Positions 16,954 to 25,968 of a stretch of DNA of 64,000 bases are shown in pieces. Source of the DNA: Thioalkalivibrio sp. HK1 (GTDB lineage: Bacteria > Pseudomonadota > Gammaproteobacteria > HK1); assembly GCA_000583135.1 (NCBI GenBank), contig JFBG01000007.1, positions 1 through 64,000 of the forward strand, written 5' to 3'. Under the pieces are notes generated by a model. It had not been told where the DNA came from, ran no database searches, and worked only from the letters and a program-made list of their open reading frames with translations. Within the stretch, counting starts at the first letter, position 1, and each line of letters begins with the position of its first letter. The position numbers and the translations under genes were made by a program.

Positions 16954-19900
16954 ATGAGCACATCCGAAAGTCAGCTCGAGCAGTCTCTCATCGACCGGCT
17001 TGTCGGTCTCAAATATGAGCACCGCAGCGACATCCGCGATCGCGCCTCGCTCGAGGCGAACTTTCGCAAAAAGTTCGAGGACCTCAACCGCGTCAGGCTG
17101 AGCGATAGCGAGTTCCGACGGCTCCTCGACCAGGTCGTAAAGCAGGACGTCTACGAGGCCGCCCGGTCTCTCCGGGAGCGCGAGACATTCATCCGCGAAG
17201 ACGGCACGCCGCTCAACTACACGCTCATCAATATAAAAGACTGGTGCAAGAACACCTTCGAGGTCGTCAACCAGCTCCGCATCAACACGGATAACAGCCA
17301 CCACCGCTACGATGTCATCCTCCTGATCAACGGCATCCCCGCGGTTCAGATCGAACTCAAGACACTCGGGATCGAGCCCCGGCGAGCCATGGAGCAGATC
17401 GTCAAATACAAGAACGATCCCGGTAACGGATACACCAAGACGCTTCTATGCTTCGTCCAGCTCTTCATCGTCAGCAACCGCACGGACACTCGGTACTTCG
17501 CCAACAACAACGTGAGCCACTTCGCCTTTGACGCCGACGAGCGCTTCCTCCCGGTCTACCGGTTCGCGGCGCCGGACAACTCGAAGATCATCCACCTCGA
17601 CGACTTCGCCGATCACTTCCTCGCCAAATGCACGCTGGGCAACATGATCAGCAAGTACATGGTCCTCATCGCCGGCGATAAGAAGCTGATGATGATGCGC
17701 CCGTATCAGATCTACGCGGTCAAGGCCATTGTCGACTGCATCGACCAGAACTGCGGCAACGGCTACATCTGGCACACCACCGGCTCCGGCAAGACGCTCA
17801 CCTCTTTCAAGGCCGCAACGCTCCTCAAAAGCAACGAGAACATCCACAAGTGCCTGTTCGTCGTCGACCGCAAGGACCTCGACCGCCAGACCCGCGATGA
17901 ATTCAACCGCTTCCAAAAGAACTGCGTCGAGGAAAACACCAACACCGCAGCGCTGGTGCGCCGCCTCCTGTCCGAGGACTACGCGGACAAGGTCATCGTC
18001 ACGACCATCCAGAAACTCGGGCTTGCCCTCGATGAGAACAGCAAGCGCAACAGGCAGAACCTCGATCAAGGGCGCTCGACCTTCAAGCAGCGGCTCGAGC
18101 ACCTCCGCGAAAAACGCATGGTTTTCATCTTCGACGAGTGCCACCGCTCGCAGTTCGGCGAGAACCACAGAGCCATCAAGGAGTTCTTCCCGAACTCCCA
18201 GCTCTTCGGTTTCACCGGCACCCCGATCTTCGAGCAGAACGCGACTATCCCGCAGATAGAGGGCAACGTCGCCAGCCTTCGCACCACCGAGGAAATCTTC
18301 CAACAACAGCTCCACGCCTACACCATCACCGACGCCATCGAAGATGAGAACGTCCTTCGTTTCCATGTCGATTACTACAAGCCAAAGGATGCGGAGACCC
18401 TCAAGCCGGGCCAAGCACTCAAAAAGCGAGCGGTGGTCGAGTCCATCATCGATAAGCACAACATCTCAACCGGCGACCGGCGCTTCAACGCCCTGCTGGC
18501 CACGGCATCGATCAACGATGCGATCGAGTACCACCAAGTCTTCAAAGAGATTCAGGCCGAACGTCAGGCAGCCGACCCCGAGTTCGACCCTCTCAAGATT
18601 GCCGCCATCTTCTCACCGCCTGCCCAGGGCGACCAAGACGTCCAGCAAATCCAAGAGGACCTCCCCCAGGAGAAAGAGGACAACAAAAACGACCCCGAGG
18701 GCAAGAAAGCCGCGCTCAAGGCAATCATCGAGGACTACAACAAGCAGTACCGCACCAATCACGACATCAACAATTTCGACCTCTACTACCAAGACATCCA
18801 GAAGCGCATCAAAAATCAGAAGTTCTCCGATCGCAACCTGCGCCGCAAGGAGAGCATCGACATCACCATCGTCGTCGACATGCTCCTCACCGGCTTCGAT
18901 GCCAGGTACCTCAACACCCTATATGTCGACAAGAACCTCAAGCACCACGGCCTCATCCAAGCCTTCAGCCGCACGAACCGCGTTCTCAACGGCACCAAGC
19001 CCCACGGACAAATCCTCGACTTTCGCGGGCAGCGAGAAAATGTCGATGCCGCCATCGCGCTCTTCTCCGGTGTGCAAACTGACCAGGCTAAAGAGATCTG
19101 GCTGGTCGAACCGGCACGCACAGTCATTGATGAATACGCAAAGGCGGTTGCGGACATCGAGAAATTCATAACACGAGGCAACGAGGTCGCCGAGCCCCGA
19201 AGCCTTTACAACCTCAAAGGAGATATGTCGCGGATTGAATTCGTGAACCGATTCAAGAAAGTGCAGCGGCTCAGGATCAAGCTCGACCGATATACCGATC
19301 TGGATCAGGGGGAGAAGAAAAGGATCAAGGACATCCTGCCCGAAGATGATTTGCGCGAACTGCGCGGTCAATACATAGAGACCGCCCGACGCCTCAGGGA
19401 GCAGCGGGGTGACACCGGCGCCGGGGGCGAGCCGGTCAACCCCGATGTCGATCAGCTCGAATTCGAATTCGTCCTCTTCGCCTCCGCTCTGATCGACTAC
19501 GACTACATCATGAAACTACTCGCCGAGTACTCGGGGCAGGACCCGGAGAAACTCAAGATCAGCCGCGAAGAACTGATCAGCATGATCGAATCCGATGCAA
19601 AGTTCATGGATGAGCGGGAGGAGATCACCGAATACGTCCGCTCACTCAGGCAGGGCGAGGGGCTTGACGAGGCCGCCATTCGCGAAGGCTACGAGCAGTT
19701 CAAGGCCGAACGGCTGGCCAAGGAGATCGCCGAAATCGCCGGCGCCCACGGCCTGACGACCGAGGCGCTCTCGGACTTCGTCGACACCATTCTGCAACGC
19801 ATGATCTTCGACGGCGAGCAGCTCACCGACCTGATGGAGCCGCTTGAGCTTGGCTGGCGCGAACGCCGCGATCGGGAACTCGCCCTGATGGCCGATCTGG

Positions 19901-19977
19901 TTCCGCTTCTGAACAAGCGGGCGCATGGGCGGGAGATCTCGGGGCTGAGTGCTTATGAGCAGGGAGGGGTGAGGTGA
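16954..19977 (+). CDS. hsdR: Type I restriction endonuclease, R (motor/nuclease) subunit
   Basis: Translocates and cuts unmodified DNA as part of the HsdR2M2S complex. Of about 1007 residues, the N-terminal third carries the PD-(D/E)xK-like nuclease core (VILLINGIPAVQIELK, roughly residues 120-135). The SF2 motor follows, with GSGKT (K280), FIFDECHRSQ (D394) and GFTGTP. I favour the ATG preceding STSESQLEQ; another ATG seven codons earlier is possible. The stop overlaps the hsdS start as GTGA. Codon use differs from the purine genes upstream, fitting horizontal acquisition. Confidence 0.95.
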   Translation: MSTSESQLEQSLIDRLVGLKYEHRSDIRDRASLEANFRKKFEDLNRVRLSDSEFRRLLDQVVKQDVYEAARSLRERETFIREDGTPLNYTLINIKDWCKNTFEVVNQLRINTDNSHHRYDVILLINGIPAVQIELKTLGIEPRRAMEQIVKYKNDPGNGYTKTLLCFVQLFIVSNRTDTRYFANNNVSHFAFDADERFLPVYRFAAPDNSKIIHLDDFADHFLAKCTLGNMISKYMVLIAGDKKLMMMRPYQIYAVKAIVDCIDQNCGNGYIWHTTGSGKTLTSFKAATLLKSNENIHKCLFVVDRKDLDRQTRDEFNRFQKNCVEENTNTAALVRRLLSEDYADKVIVTTIQKLGLALDENSKRNRQNLDQGRSTFKQRLEHLREKRMVFIFDECHRSQFGENHRAIKEFFPNSQLFGFTGTPIFEQNATIPQIEGNVASLRTTEEIFQQQLHAYTITDAIEDENVLRFHVDYYKPKDAETLKPGQALKKRAVVESIIDKHNISTGDRRFNALLATASINDAIEYHQVFKEIQAERQAADPEFDPLKIAAIFSPPAQGDQDVQQIQEDLPQEKEDNKNDPEGKKAALKAIIEDYNKQYRTNHDINNFDLYYQDIQKRIKNQKFSDRNLRRKESIDITIVVDMLLTGFDARYLNTLYVDKNLKHHGLIQAFSRTNRVLNGTKPHGQILDFRGQRENVDAAIALFSGVQTDQAKEIWLVEPARTVIDEYAKAVADIEKFITRGNEVAEPRSLYNLKGDMSRIEFVNRFKKVQRLRIKLDRYTDLDQGEKKRIKDILPEDDLRELRGQYIETARRLREQRGDTGAGGEPVNPDVDQLEFEFVLFASALIDYDYIMKLLAEYSGQDPEKLKISREELISMIESDAKFMDEREEITEYVRSLRQGEGLDEAAIREGYEQFKAERLAKEIAEIAGAHGLTTEALSDFVDTILQRMIFDGEQLTDLMEPLELGWRERRDRELALMADLVPLLNKRAHGREISGLSAYEQGGVR

Positions 19978-21230
19978 GCGCCGATAAGCGTTCGCCAGTC
20001 TTGCCAAGGCTGCGATTTCCGGAGTTTGTCAGCGAACATCCTTGGAACGATATGGCGTTATCGACCACCAGCGATATCAATCCTACACACAACGGGCTGC
20101 CGGAATCGTTCATCTACATTGATCTTGAGTCTGTGAATAGCGGCACCCTAGTCGAACGGAAGGAAATCGAGCGGGACAATGCGCCCAGCCGGGCTCAACG
20201 TTTGCTGCGCCGTAAAGACATTCTCTACCAGACCGTTCGTCCTTATCAGCGAAACAATCTCTTCTTTGACATTGACGACGGTTATGACTACGTCGCTTCG
20301 ACGGGGTACGCGCAACTTCGTGCGCATGGTTGCCCAAAGTTTCTCTATCAATTGCTCCATACGAACTCATTTGTTAATCGGGTTTTGTCGAAATGCACAG
20401 GCTCGAACTATCCGGCTATCAATTCGTCTGATCTGGTGGACATCTGCGTGTCGCTTCCGAAACCCGCCGAGCAACAGAAAATCGCCGATTGCCTCGGCTC
20501 GCTGGACGACCTGATCGCGGCGGCGGACCAGAAACTTGCAGCCCTGCGGCAGCACAAACAAGGGCTGATGCAGCAGCTCTTCCCCCAGCCCGGCGAGACC
20601 GTGCCCCGCCTTCGCTTTCCGGAATTCCAAAACGCGATGGAGTGGCAAAGGTGTGTAATTGGCGAGATCGCGGAGATATCGAAAGGCAAAGGCATTTCCA
20701 AATCTGATGTCGTTGAGGATGGGCGGACGCCGTGTATCAGATACGGCGAGCTATACACCTCTTATGGTGAGGTTATTGAAATTGTCAAATCAAGAACCAA
20801 CTTGGCCGCTTCTGATCTGGTTCTTAGCAAAGCGGGAGATGTAATCATTCCCGCCTCCGGCGAAACCCAAGATGACATCGCAACCTGCGCTTGCGTCGTT
20901 GATGACGGTATCGCTTTGGGAAGCGATTTGAATATTCTTCGCTCGCCAGTTGATGGTCGCTTTTTTAGCTATTACCTAAGCGGTCCCCAGCGTCGGGAAC
21001 TCGCCAAGATTGCTCAGGGTGACACAGTCGCTCATCTCTATCCGACTCAGCTGTCGCGGCTTGTCGTATACATTCCCGACGCGAAAGCCGAGCAGCAGCG
21101 AATCGCTGACTGCCTTTCATCTCTCGATGTCCAGATAACTGCACAGTTCGAAAGACTCGAATATCTCAAGACACATAAAAAGGGCTTGCTGCAACAACTC
21201 TTCCCCTCCGCAGGGGAGTCCGCACCATGA
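19974..21230 (+). CDS. hsdS: Type I restriction specificity subunit
   Basis: Determines the bipartite DNA target for both methylation and cleavage. The 418-residue protein has two variable target-recognition domains, each followed by a conserved helical repeat: EQQKIADCLGSLDDLI with HKQGLMQQLFPQ in the middle, and EQQRIADCLSSLDVQI with HKKGLLQQLFPS at the end. The start is GTG overlapping the hsdR stop, with GGGAGG just upstream. Its stop overlaps the next gene as ATGA. Both half-subunits appear intact. Confidence 0.94.
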   Translation: MSADKRSPVLPRLRFPEFVSEHPWNDMALSTTSDINPTHNGLPESFIYIDLESVNSGTLVERKEIERDNAPSRAQRLLRRKDILYQTVRPYQRNNLFFDIDDGYDYVASTGYAQLRAHGCPKFLYQLLHTNSFVNRVLSKCTGSNYPAINSSDLVDICVSLPKPAEQQKIADCLGSLDDLIAAADQKLAALRQHKQGLMQQLFPQPGETVPRLRFPEFQNAMEWQRCVIGEIAEISKGKGISKSDVVEDGRTPCIRYGELYTSYGEVIEIVKSRTNLAASDLVLSKAGDVIIPASGETQDDIATCACVVDDGIALGSDLNILRSPVDGRFFSYYLSGPQRRELAKIAQGDTVAHLYPTQLSRLVVYIPDAKAEQQRIADCLSSLDVQITAQFERLEYLKTHKKGLLQQLFPSAGESAP

Positions 21231-22369
21231 AGAACAATCCCAAGGTCAAGTCATATAAGACACTGAGCACTCTTGCCAACCGTATTCGCCAAGAAGCTCA
21301 GAGCCGACACTGCGTTCTGCTCTTCGCGTACAACCGAACAGGGAAGACGCGGCTTTCGATGGAGTTCAAGGATAAGAGCAAGCGAAAGGGTGCAACTGAC
21401 ACCCTCTATTTCAACGCATTTACTGAAGACCTTTTCACGTGGAACAACGACCTCGATGGAGATACAGATCGGCACCTGACAATTAATAAGGGCTCAACTT
21501 TCTTCAGTGGCATGAAAGAACTGGCCCTAGAACCTGATATTTCGGGTTATCTGTCGCGGTATGCAGACTTCGATTTCGATATTGACTACGACGAATGGGC
21601 GGTCTTCTTCCGTAACAGCGATGCAAATCGGATCAAGATCTCTCGCGGTGAGGAGAACATCTTTATCTGGTGCGTGTTTATGGCGATCTGTGAGCGCGTT
21701 ATCGACGGGCATGAGTCCTACCACTGGGTGCGATATTTATACATTGATGACCCTGTGTCATCGCTTGACGACAACAATGCCATCGCTGTCGCTTGTGACC
21801 TAGCGGCTCTTGTTCGCAACGCAGCCTCCCGTAACAACACAAGCGGAACGCCGGATCCGATCAGGACTGTCGTGTCGTCGCACCACGCGCTGTTCTTTAA
21901 CGTGATGTGCAACGAACTCGGCAGGTCACGGGAGGGCCAAGGGAAGATCGACATCAAGCGGTTCTTCATGCATCAGCCTGGCACCGGCGGCGAGTACGCG
22001 CTCCAATCTACGGGCGATACCCCGTATCTGCAGCATGTGGCCGTGCTAGTAGAACTGCAGAGGTGCATCAACGAGGATCGACTATACACCTACCATTTCA
22101 ATGCTATGCGAAGCATTTTGGAGAAAATCGCGACCTTCCTCGGCCATGGAGATCTCCGGGTGTGCTTGAAGGACCTTGATGACGAAGCCCTTTACAACCG
22201 GGCACTGAACCTTCTCAGTCACGGCAAGTACTCGGTTAGCGATCCGACTGTGATGGGAGAAGATAACAAGCAACTGTTCCGTCGGATGTTCGACGACATC
22301 GTTAAGCGGTTTGAGTTCGCACTTCCAGAACTCTCTCCCGAAGCAAAGCCCATGAAGACTAACCCATGA
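21227..22369 (+). CDS. PrrC-like anticodon nuclease (restriction-guarding tRNase)
   Basis: By family, such proteins are held inactive by the type I complex and, when restriction is blocked, cut a tRNA in its anticodon loop. The 380-residue length matches E. coli PrrC (396). The N-terminal ATPase part has AYNRTGKT (Walker A), SRGEENIF and YLYIDDPVSSLDDNN (signature/Walker B type). The C-terminal nuclease part has R295, E299 and H332 in MRSILEK and LLSHGKY. The R-x3-E spacing and the +37 distance to His fit the PrrC triad R320/E324/H356 as I recall it. ATGA overlaps join it to hsdS and hsdM. The tRNA target cannot be read. Confidence 0.85.
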   Translation: MKNNPKVKSYKTLSTLANRIRQEAQSRHCVLLFAYNRTGKTRLSMEFKDKSKRKGATDTLYFNAFTEDLFTWNNDLDGDTDRHLTINKGSTFFSGMKELALEPDISGYLSRYADFDFDIDYDEWAVFFRNSDANRIKISRGEENIFIWCVFMAICERVIDGHESYHWVRYLYIDDPVSSLDDNNAIAVACDLAALVRNAASRNNTSGTPDPIRTVVSSHHALFFNVMCNELGRSREGQGKIDIKRFFMHQPGTGGEYALQSTGDTPYLQHVAVLVELQRCINEDRLYTYHFNAMRSILEKIATFLGHGDLRVCLKDLDDEALYNRALNLLSHGKYSVSDPTVMGEDNKQLFRRMFDDIVKRFEFALPELSPEAKPMKTNP

Positions 22370-24000
22370 CCAAGAACAACCAAGCCGAACTCGGCAAAAC
22401 ACTCTGGGCCATCGCCGATGAACTACGCGGGGCGATGAATGCGGACGACTTCCGCGATTACATGCTGGCATTCCTGTTCCTGCGTTACCTCTCGGACAAC
22501 TACGAGAAGGCTGCGAAGAAGGAACTCCGGCGCGACTACCCTGACCCGGATGCCATCGGCAACGGCGGGCGCTCACCCCTGTCTGTCTGGTACGAGCAGA
22601 ACCCTAAAAAAGATATCAAGGCGTTCGAGGAGCAGATGCGGCGCAAGGCGCATTACGTCATCCACCCCGATCACCTGTGGTCCAGCATCGCCCATAAGGC
22701 GCGCACCCAAGACGGCGACTTGCTCGACACGCTCCAAGAGGGCTTCAAGTACATCGAGAATAAATCGTTCGAAAGCACATTCTCGGGGCTGTTCTCCGAG
22801 ATCAACCTCGCCTCCGAGAAGCTCGGCAGGACTTACGAAGACCGCAACGCAAAACTCTGCACCATCATCACCAAGATTGCCGAGGGCCTTGCCGAGTTCT
22901 CGACCGACAAAGACGACACACTCGGAGACGCCTACGAATATCTGATCGGCCAGTTCGCCGCAGGCTCGGGCAAGAAGGCCGGCGAGTTCTACACGCCGCA
23001 GCAGATTTCGACCATCCTCTCCGAGATCGTCACGCTCGACGGTCAGAAACCGAAGACCGGCAAGCGCGAGCGCATCGCCAAAGTGATGGACTTCGCCTGC
23101 GGCTCCGGCTCGTTGCTGCTCAATGTTCGCAAGCACATAAAACGCGGCGGCATCGGCAAGATCTACGGGCAGGAGAAAAACATCACCACCTACAACCTTG
23201 CGCGGATGAACATGCTGCTGCACGGGGTGAAGGACTCGGAGTTCGAGATCCACCACGGCGACACGCTGACCAATGATTGGGAAATGCTCCGCCAGACCAA
23301 CCCCACCAAGAAGCCGCTCTTCGACGCCATCGTCGCCAACCCGCCCTTTAGCTACCGCTGGACCCCCGGCGAGACATTGGGCGATGACATGCGCTTCAAG
23401 AACTACGGACTGGCCCCGAAGTCGGCGGCGGATTTTGCCTTCCTGCTGCATGGGTTTCACTACCTCAAGGACGACGGCGTGATGGCGATCATCCTGCCGC
23501 ACGGCGTCCTGTTCCGAGGCGGCGGGGAGGCGAAGATCCGTCAAAAACTCCTCGAAGACGGACACATCGACACCATCATCGGCCTGCCCGCGAACCTGTT
23601 CTACTCGACCGGAATTCCGGTTTGCATCCTCGTCCTGAAAAAGTGCAAAAAGCCCGACGATGTCCTATTCATCAACGCATCCGAGCACTTTGATAAAGGC
23701 AAACGACAGAACTCCCTGTCCAAGGAGCATATCAAGAAGATTGTTGACACTTACAAGGATCGCCCGAAGATCTGCAAGCGGTACGCCAGAAGCGTAGGGA
23801 TGGACGAGATCGCGAAAAACGACTTCAACCTGAACATCACCCGCTATGTCAGCACCGCCAAGTCGGAGGAGCCGATCGACCTGGCGGCCACGCATAAGGA
23901 GTTGGTCGAAGCCGAGAAGCAGATTCGAGAATCAACGGCGAAGCACAACGAATTCTTGAGGGAACTGGGGCTGGATCCACTGCCGGGATCTGATCGGTGA
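22366..24000 (+). CDS. hsdM: Type I restriction-modification DNA methyltransferase subunit
   Basis: Methylates adenine within the target chosen by HsdS. The 544-residue protein has an N-terminal helical HsdM domain (GKTLWAIADELRG, FLFLRYLSDNYE). The SAM-binding motif MDFACGSGSLLLN lies near 241-253 and the catalytic NPPF at 325-328. The start overlaps the anticodon nuclease stop as ATGA. The R-S-nuclease-M order differs from the E. coli prr locus, where hsdM comes first and prrC lies between hsdS and hsdR. It is the last gene of the restriction operon. Confidence 0.95.
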   Translation: MTKNNQAELGKTLWAIADELRGAMNADDFRDYMLAFLFLRYLSDNYEKAAKKELRRDYPDPDAIGNGGRSPLSVWYEQNPKKDIKAFEEQMRRKAHYVIHPDHLWSSIAHKARTQDGDLLDTLQEGFKYIENKSFESTFSGLFSEINLASEKLGRTYEDRNAKLCTIITKIAEGLAEFSTDKDDTLGDAYEYLIGQFAAGSGKKAGEFYTPQQISTILSEIVTLDGQKPKTGKRERIAKVMDFACGSGSLLLNVRKHIKRGGIGKIYGQEKNITTYNLARMNMLLHGVKDSEFEIHHGDTLTNDWEMLRQTNPTKKPLFDAIVANPPFSYRWTPGETLGDDMRFKNYGLAPKSAADFAFLLHGFHYLKDDGVMAIILPHGVLFRGGGEAKIRQKLLEDGHIDTIIGLPANLFYSTGIPVCILVLKKCKKPDDVLFINASEHFDKGKRQNSLSKEHIKKIVDTYKDRPKICKRYARSVGMDEIAKNDFNLNITRYVSTAKSEEPIDLAATHKELVEAEKQIRESTAKHNEFLRELGLDPLPGSDR

Positions 24001-24037
24001 GCGAAGGGGGCTCTCGAGTGAGCGATCCGGTTGGTAT

Positions 24038-24169
24038 ATGACGAACGACTGCCCCCGGAACGGCACCCACGCCAAGCTGATCTGGCAAGGCGGTCGCCTC
24101 CCAGAACGCTTGGCAGTATTTGGCGGATACAGCGCGAGCTGTCGCGTGCCATACGGTGAGCCCGCGTGA
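24038..24169 (+). CDS. Short ORF between hsdM and the kwa operon
   Basis: A 43-codon ORF (MTNDCPRNGTHAKLIWQGG, then RLPERLAVFGGY) fills most of the gap after hsdM. It has no good ribosome site and I recognise no family. It may be part of the decayed DNA that also holds the HsdS scrap just downstream, or a chance ORF. Confidence 0.2.
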   Translation: MTNDCPRNGTHAKLIWQGGRLPERLAVFGGYSASCRVPYGEPA

Positions 24170-24212
24170 GTGCTTCGGGTACCGTATTGTTTGCTGATCT
24201 GGGTCAGATGCA

Positions 24213-24497
24213 GTGCATTTGCACCACCAACTGAACGGGAGCCACTCTATGGCTCGAACCAAGAACGAAGTCCTGACCATCACATGCGCAACCTTTGATG
24301 GGTTGTTGGTGATCAAACCGGCAGGCGATATTGTGCCAGCGTTCGAAGCCGTCATTACATCGATTTTTCATCTGTTGCCGGCATCGCAGCAACAATCCTC
24401 GAATCTCGCTGCGATTCGAGATTGCTTGCTGCCCAGTCTGTTGAGCGGCGCCGTGTGCTTCAAAATAGAATCTGAGCTGAAACCGGAGGCTATGTGA
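24213..24497 (+). pseudogene. C-terminal fragment of a second HsdS
   Basis: The frame contains VIKPAGDIVPAFEAV followed by QQQSSNLAAIRDCLLPSLLS, the typical last segment of HsdS subunits of the family ending LAALRDxLLPKLLSG. It is unrelated in detail to the intact hsdS upstream, so it comes from another type I system. The rest of that gene is missing. ATG codons at 24213 and 24249 could still allow translation of about 82-94 residues. Its TGA overlaps the kwaA ATG, so it may now serve as a translated leader for the kwa operon. Confidence 0.65.
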
Positions 24498-25072
24498 TGC
24501 CCAAGCCAGCCTTCCGTATCCACAGCGAAGGTCTGAAGATTGCCCGTCTGCTGATGGTTCTTAGCAGTATTTCACCGCTGTTTATTCTGTGGGCGATTCG
24601 CGGGAATAGCCTGATCCCCGATATCTATTTCCTCGGATTTTGCGCGCTGGGGTTTCTGTTGCCGAACGCTTTCCTATGGTTGCGAATCTGCAAGGCCAAG
24701 AAGCAACAGGACAGCCGCAATATTAAGATCGGCGGAGCCGACGACCATCGCAATCATCTTTTGGTCTATTTGTTTTCGATGCTGCTGCCACTTTATTCGC
24801 AAGACCCCGGCAATATGCGCGAACTCCTTGCCATGTTGGCCGCGCTCGTGCTCATTGTCTTCCTGTTCTGGCATCTGAATTTGCACTACATGAACCTATT
24901 CTTTGCCATGCGAGGCTACCGAGTCTTCACTGTGTATTCACCGGTCGATGGCAATTCGATCACCGGAAATACACACTACGTGTTGATTACCCGCAGACCC
25001 GGTCTGACCGCTGGCGAGAATTTGGTCGCTTATCGCCTAAGTAACACGGTATATCTGGAGGCTGACACATGA
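24497..25072 (+). CDS. kwaA: Kiwa defence protein KwaA, four-span membrane protein
   Basis: Membrane component of the two-gene Kiwa antiphage system. The 191-residue protein has four hydrophobic segments (roughly residues 17-35, 44-64, 88-104 and 113-132). A soluble C-terminal tail (VFTVYSPVDGNSITG) follows. Size and topology fit KwaA. I chose the ATG with GGAGG 7 bases upstream over the GTG one codon earlier. Its stop overlaps kwaB as ATGA. The call rests on topology plus the KwaB neighbour; KwaA sequences are poorly conserved. Confidence 0.78.
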   Translation: MPKPAFRIHSEGLKIARLLMVLSSISPLFILWAIRGNSLIPDIYFLGFCALGFLLPNAFLWLRICKAKKQQDSRNIKIGGADDHRNHLLVYLFSMLLPLYSQDPGNMRELLAMLAALVLIVFLFWHLNLHYMNLFFAMRGYRVFTVYSPVDGNSITGNTHYVLITRRPGLTAGENLVAYRLSNTVYLEADT

Positions 25073-25968
25073 ATCTCGAATTTGATCTCGCGAATGTGCA
25101 GACAACGGAGTTTGGCGTTGGTTTAGACAACGAACAGGCCTTCGTGGCATTGCCAGTGGATAAGAATGTGAAGACCGCATTACGCGACATGGTGCAGGAG
25201 ACATGGGCCGCGATGCAGAAAGACGAGGATGGTCCAAAAAGATATGAGCCATCCGAAAAGCACGGCAGCATCGAGTATCTCTACCTGCCCAAAGATGATG
25301 AAATGGTTTCAGCCATTCGTGAGTTGCACGATGCGGCGAACCTAGACATCGTCACTGGAGCGTTGGCCGAACCGTCCAATGTATTTTGCTATTTCGCACG
25401 CTTTACCGACCACCAGAACCGGCACCTAACAGCCTTGCGTAGGGCATCAAAATTCAAGGGCATGCTGAAGAGCAAGAACAGGCTTGTGCGCATACTTGAC
25501 GATACGTTGCGAGTCATCGAAGACACTATTTTCAAGCTGGACAACGACTTCGATTTTCTCGTGGATTCGGCGAACGTTCACATCCTGCATCCCAGCGGGT
25601 TTGAGTTCGCCGGAAAACTCCGGCAGGCAATTCTCGATGCTGTGCCCAAGAACATTGAAGCGATTCAATCCGAACTCAACTTCGTTGTGTTCGACGGCAT
25701 CAAGGAGTATGCCGCCAAGCGTCCCCGCGCTGCTCGATATCTCGCTTCAATCCTTGCAAATGGTGAGAACAAGAATATCGACAAATCACTTCTCATGGAT
25801 CTTTGCAAACAAACGGGTGTTGCGGTAACTGAATCGAAAGGCAAGGTCACCATAGCGGATGGCCATGAAATGGGATTCTTGGAGGTTCTGGATCGGCGAC
25901 GATATGAAGTCAATCTTGTCAAGGAGGACCCGGAGCAGTACCGTGCAGCAAGCCGGAGAAAACTGTGA
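25069..25968 (+). CDS. kwaB: Kiwa defence protein KwaB (DUF4868)
   Basis: Effector partner of KwaA. The 299-residue protein shows the DUF4868 pattern: a central FCYFARFTD, KFKGMLKSKNRLVRILDDTL, then IFKLDNDFDFLVDSANVHIL and HPSGFEFAGKL (about residues 105-190). A helical C-terminal half follows. It overlaps kwaA by four bases and the downstream helicase gene by one base (TGATG), so all three are translated as a coupled unit. In most described Kiwa loci kwaB is the last gene, so the attached helicase is unusual. Confidence 0.82.
   Translation: MNLEFDLANVQTTEFGVGLDNEQAFVALPVDKNVKTALRDMVQETWAAMQKDEDGPKRYEPSEKHGSIEYLYLPKDDEMVSAIRELHDAANLDIVTGALAEPSNVFCYFARFTDHQNRHLTALRRASKFKGMLKSKNRLVRILDDTLRVIEDTIFKLDNDFDFLVDSANVHILHPSGFEFAGKLRQAILDAVPKNIEAIQSELNFVVFDGIKEYAAKRPRAARYLASILANGENKNIDKSLLMDLCKQTGVAVTESKGKVTIADGHEMGFLEVLDRRRYEVNLVKEDPEQYRAASRRKL

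Noticed and set aside
25069..25968. KwaB read as HamA of a Hachiman system because a helicase follows
   Set aside because: The sequence fits DUF4868 rather than DUF1837, and the four-span KwaA-like gene precedes it; kept as Kiwa with the helicase as a separate question.
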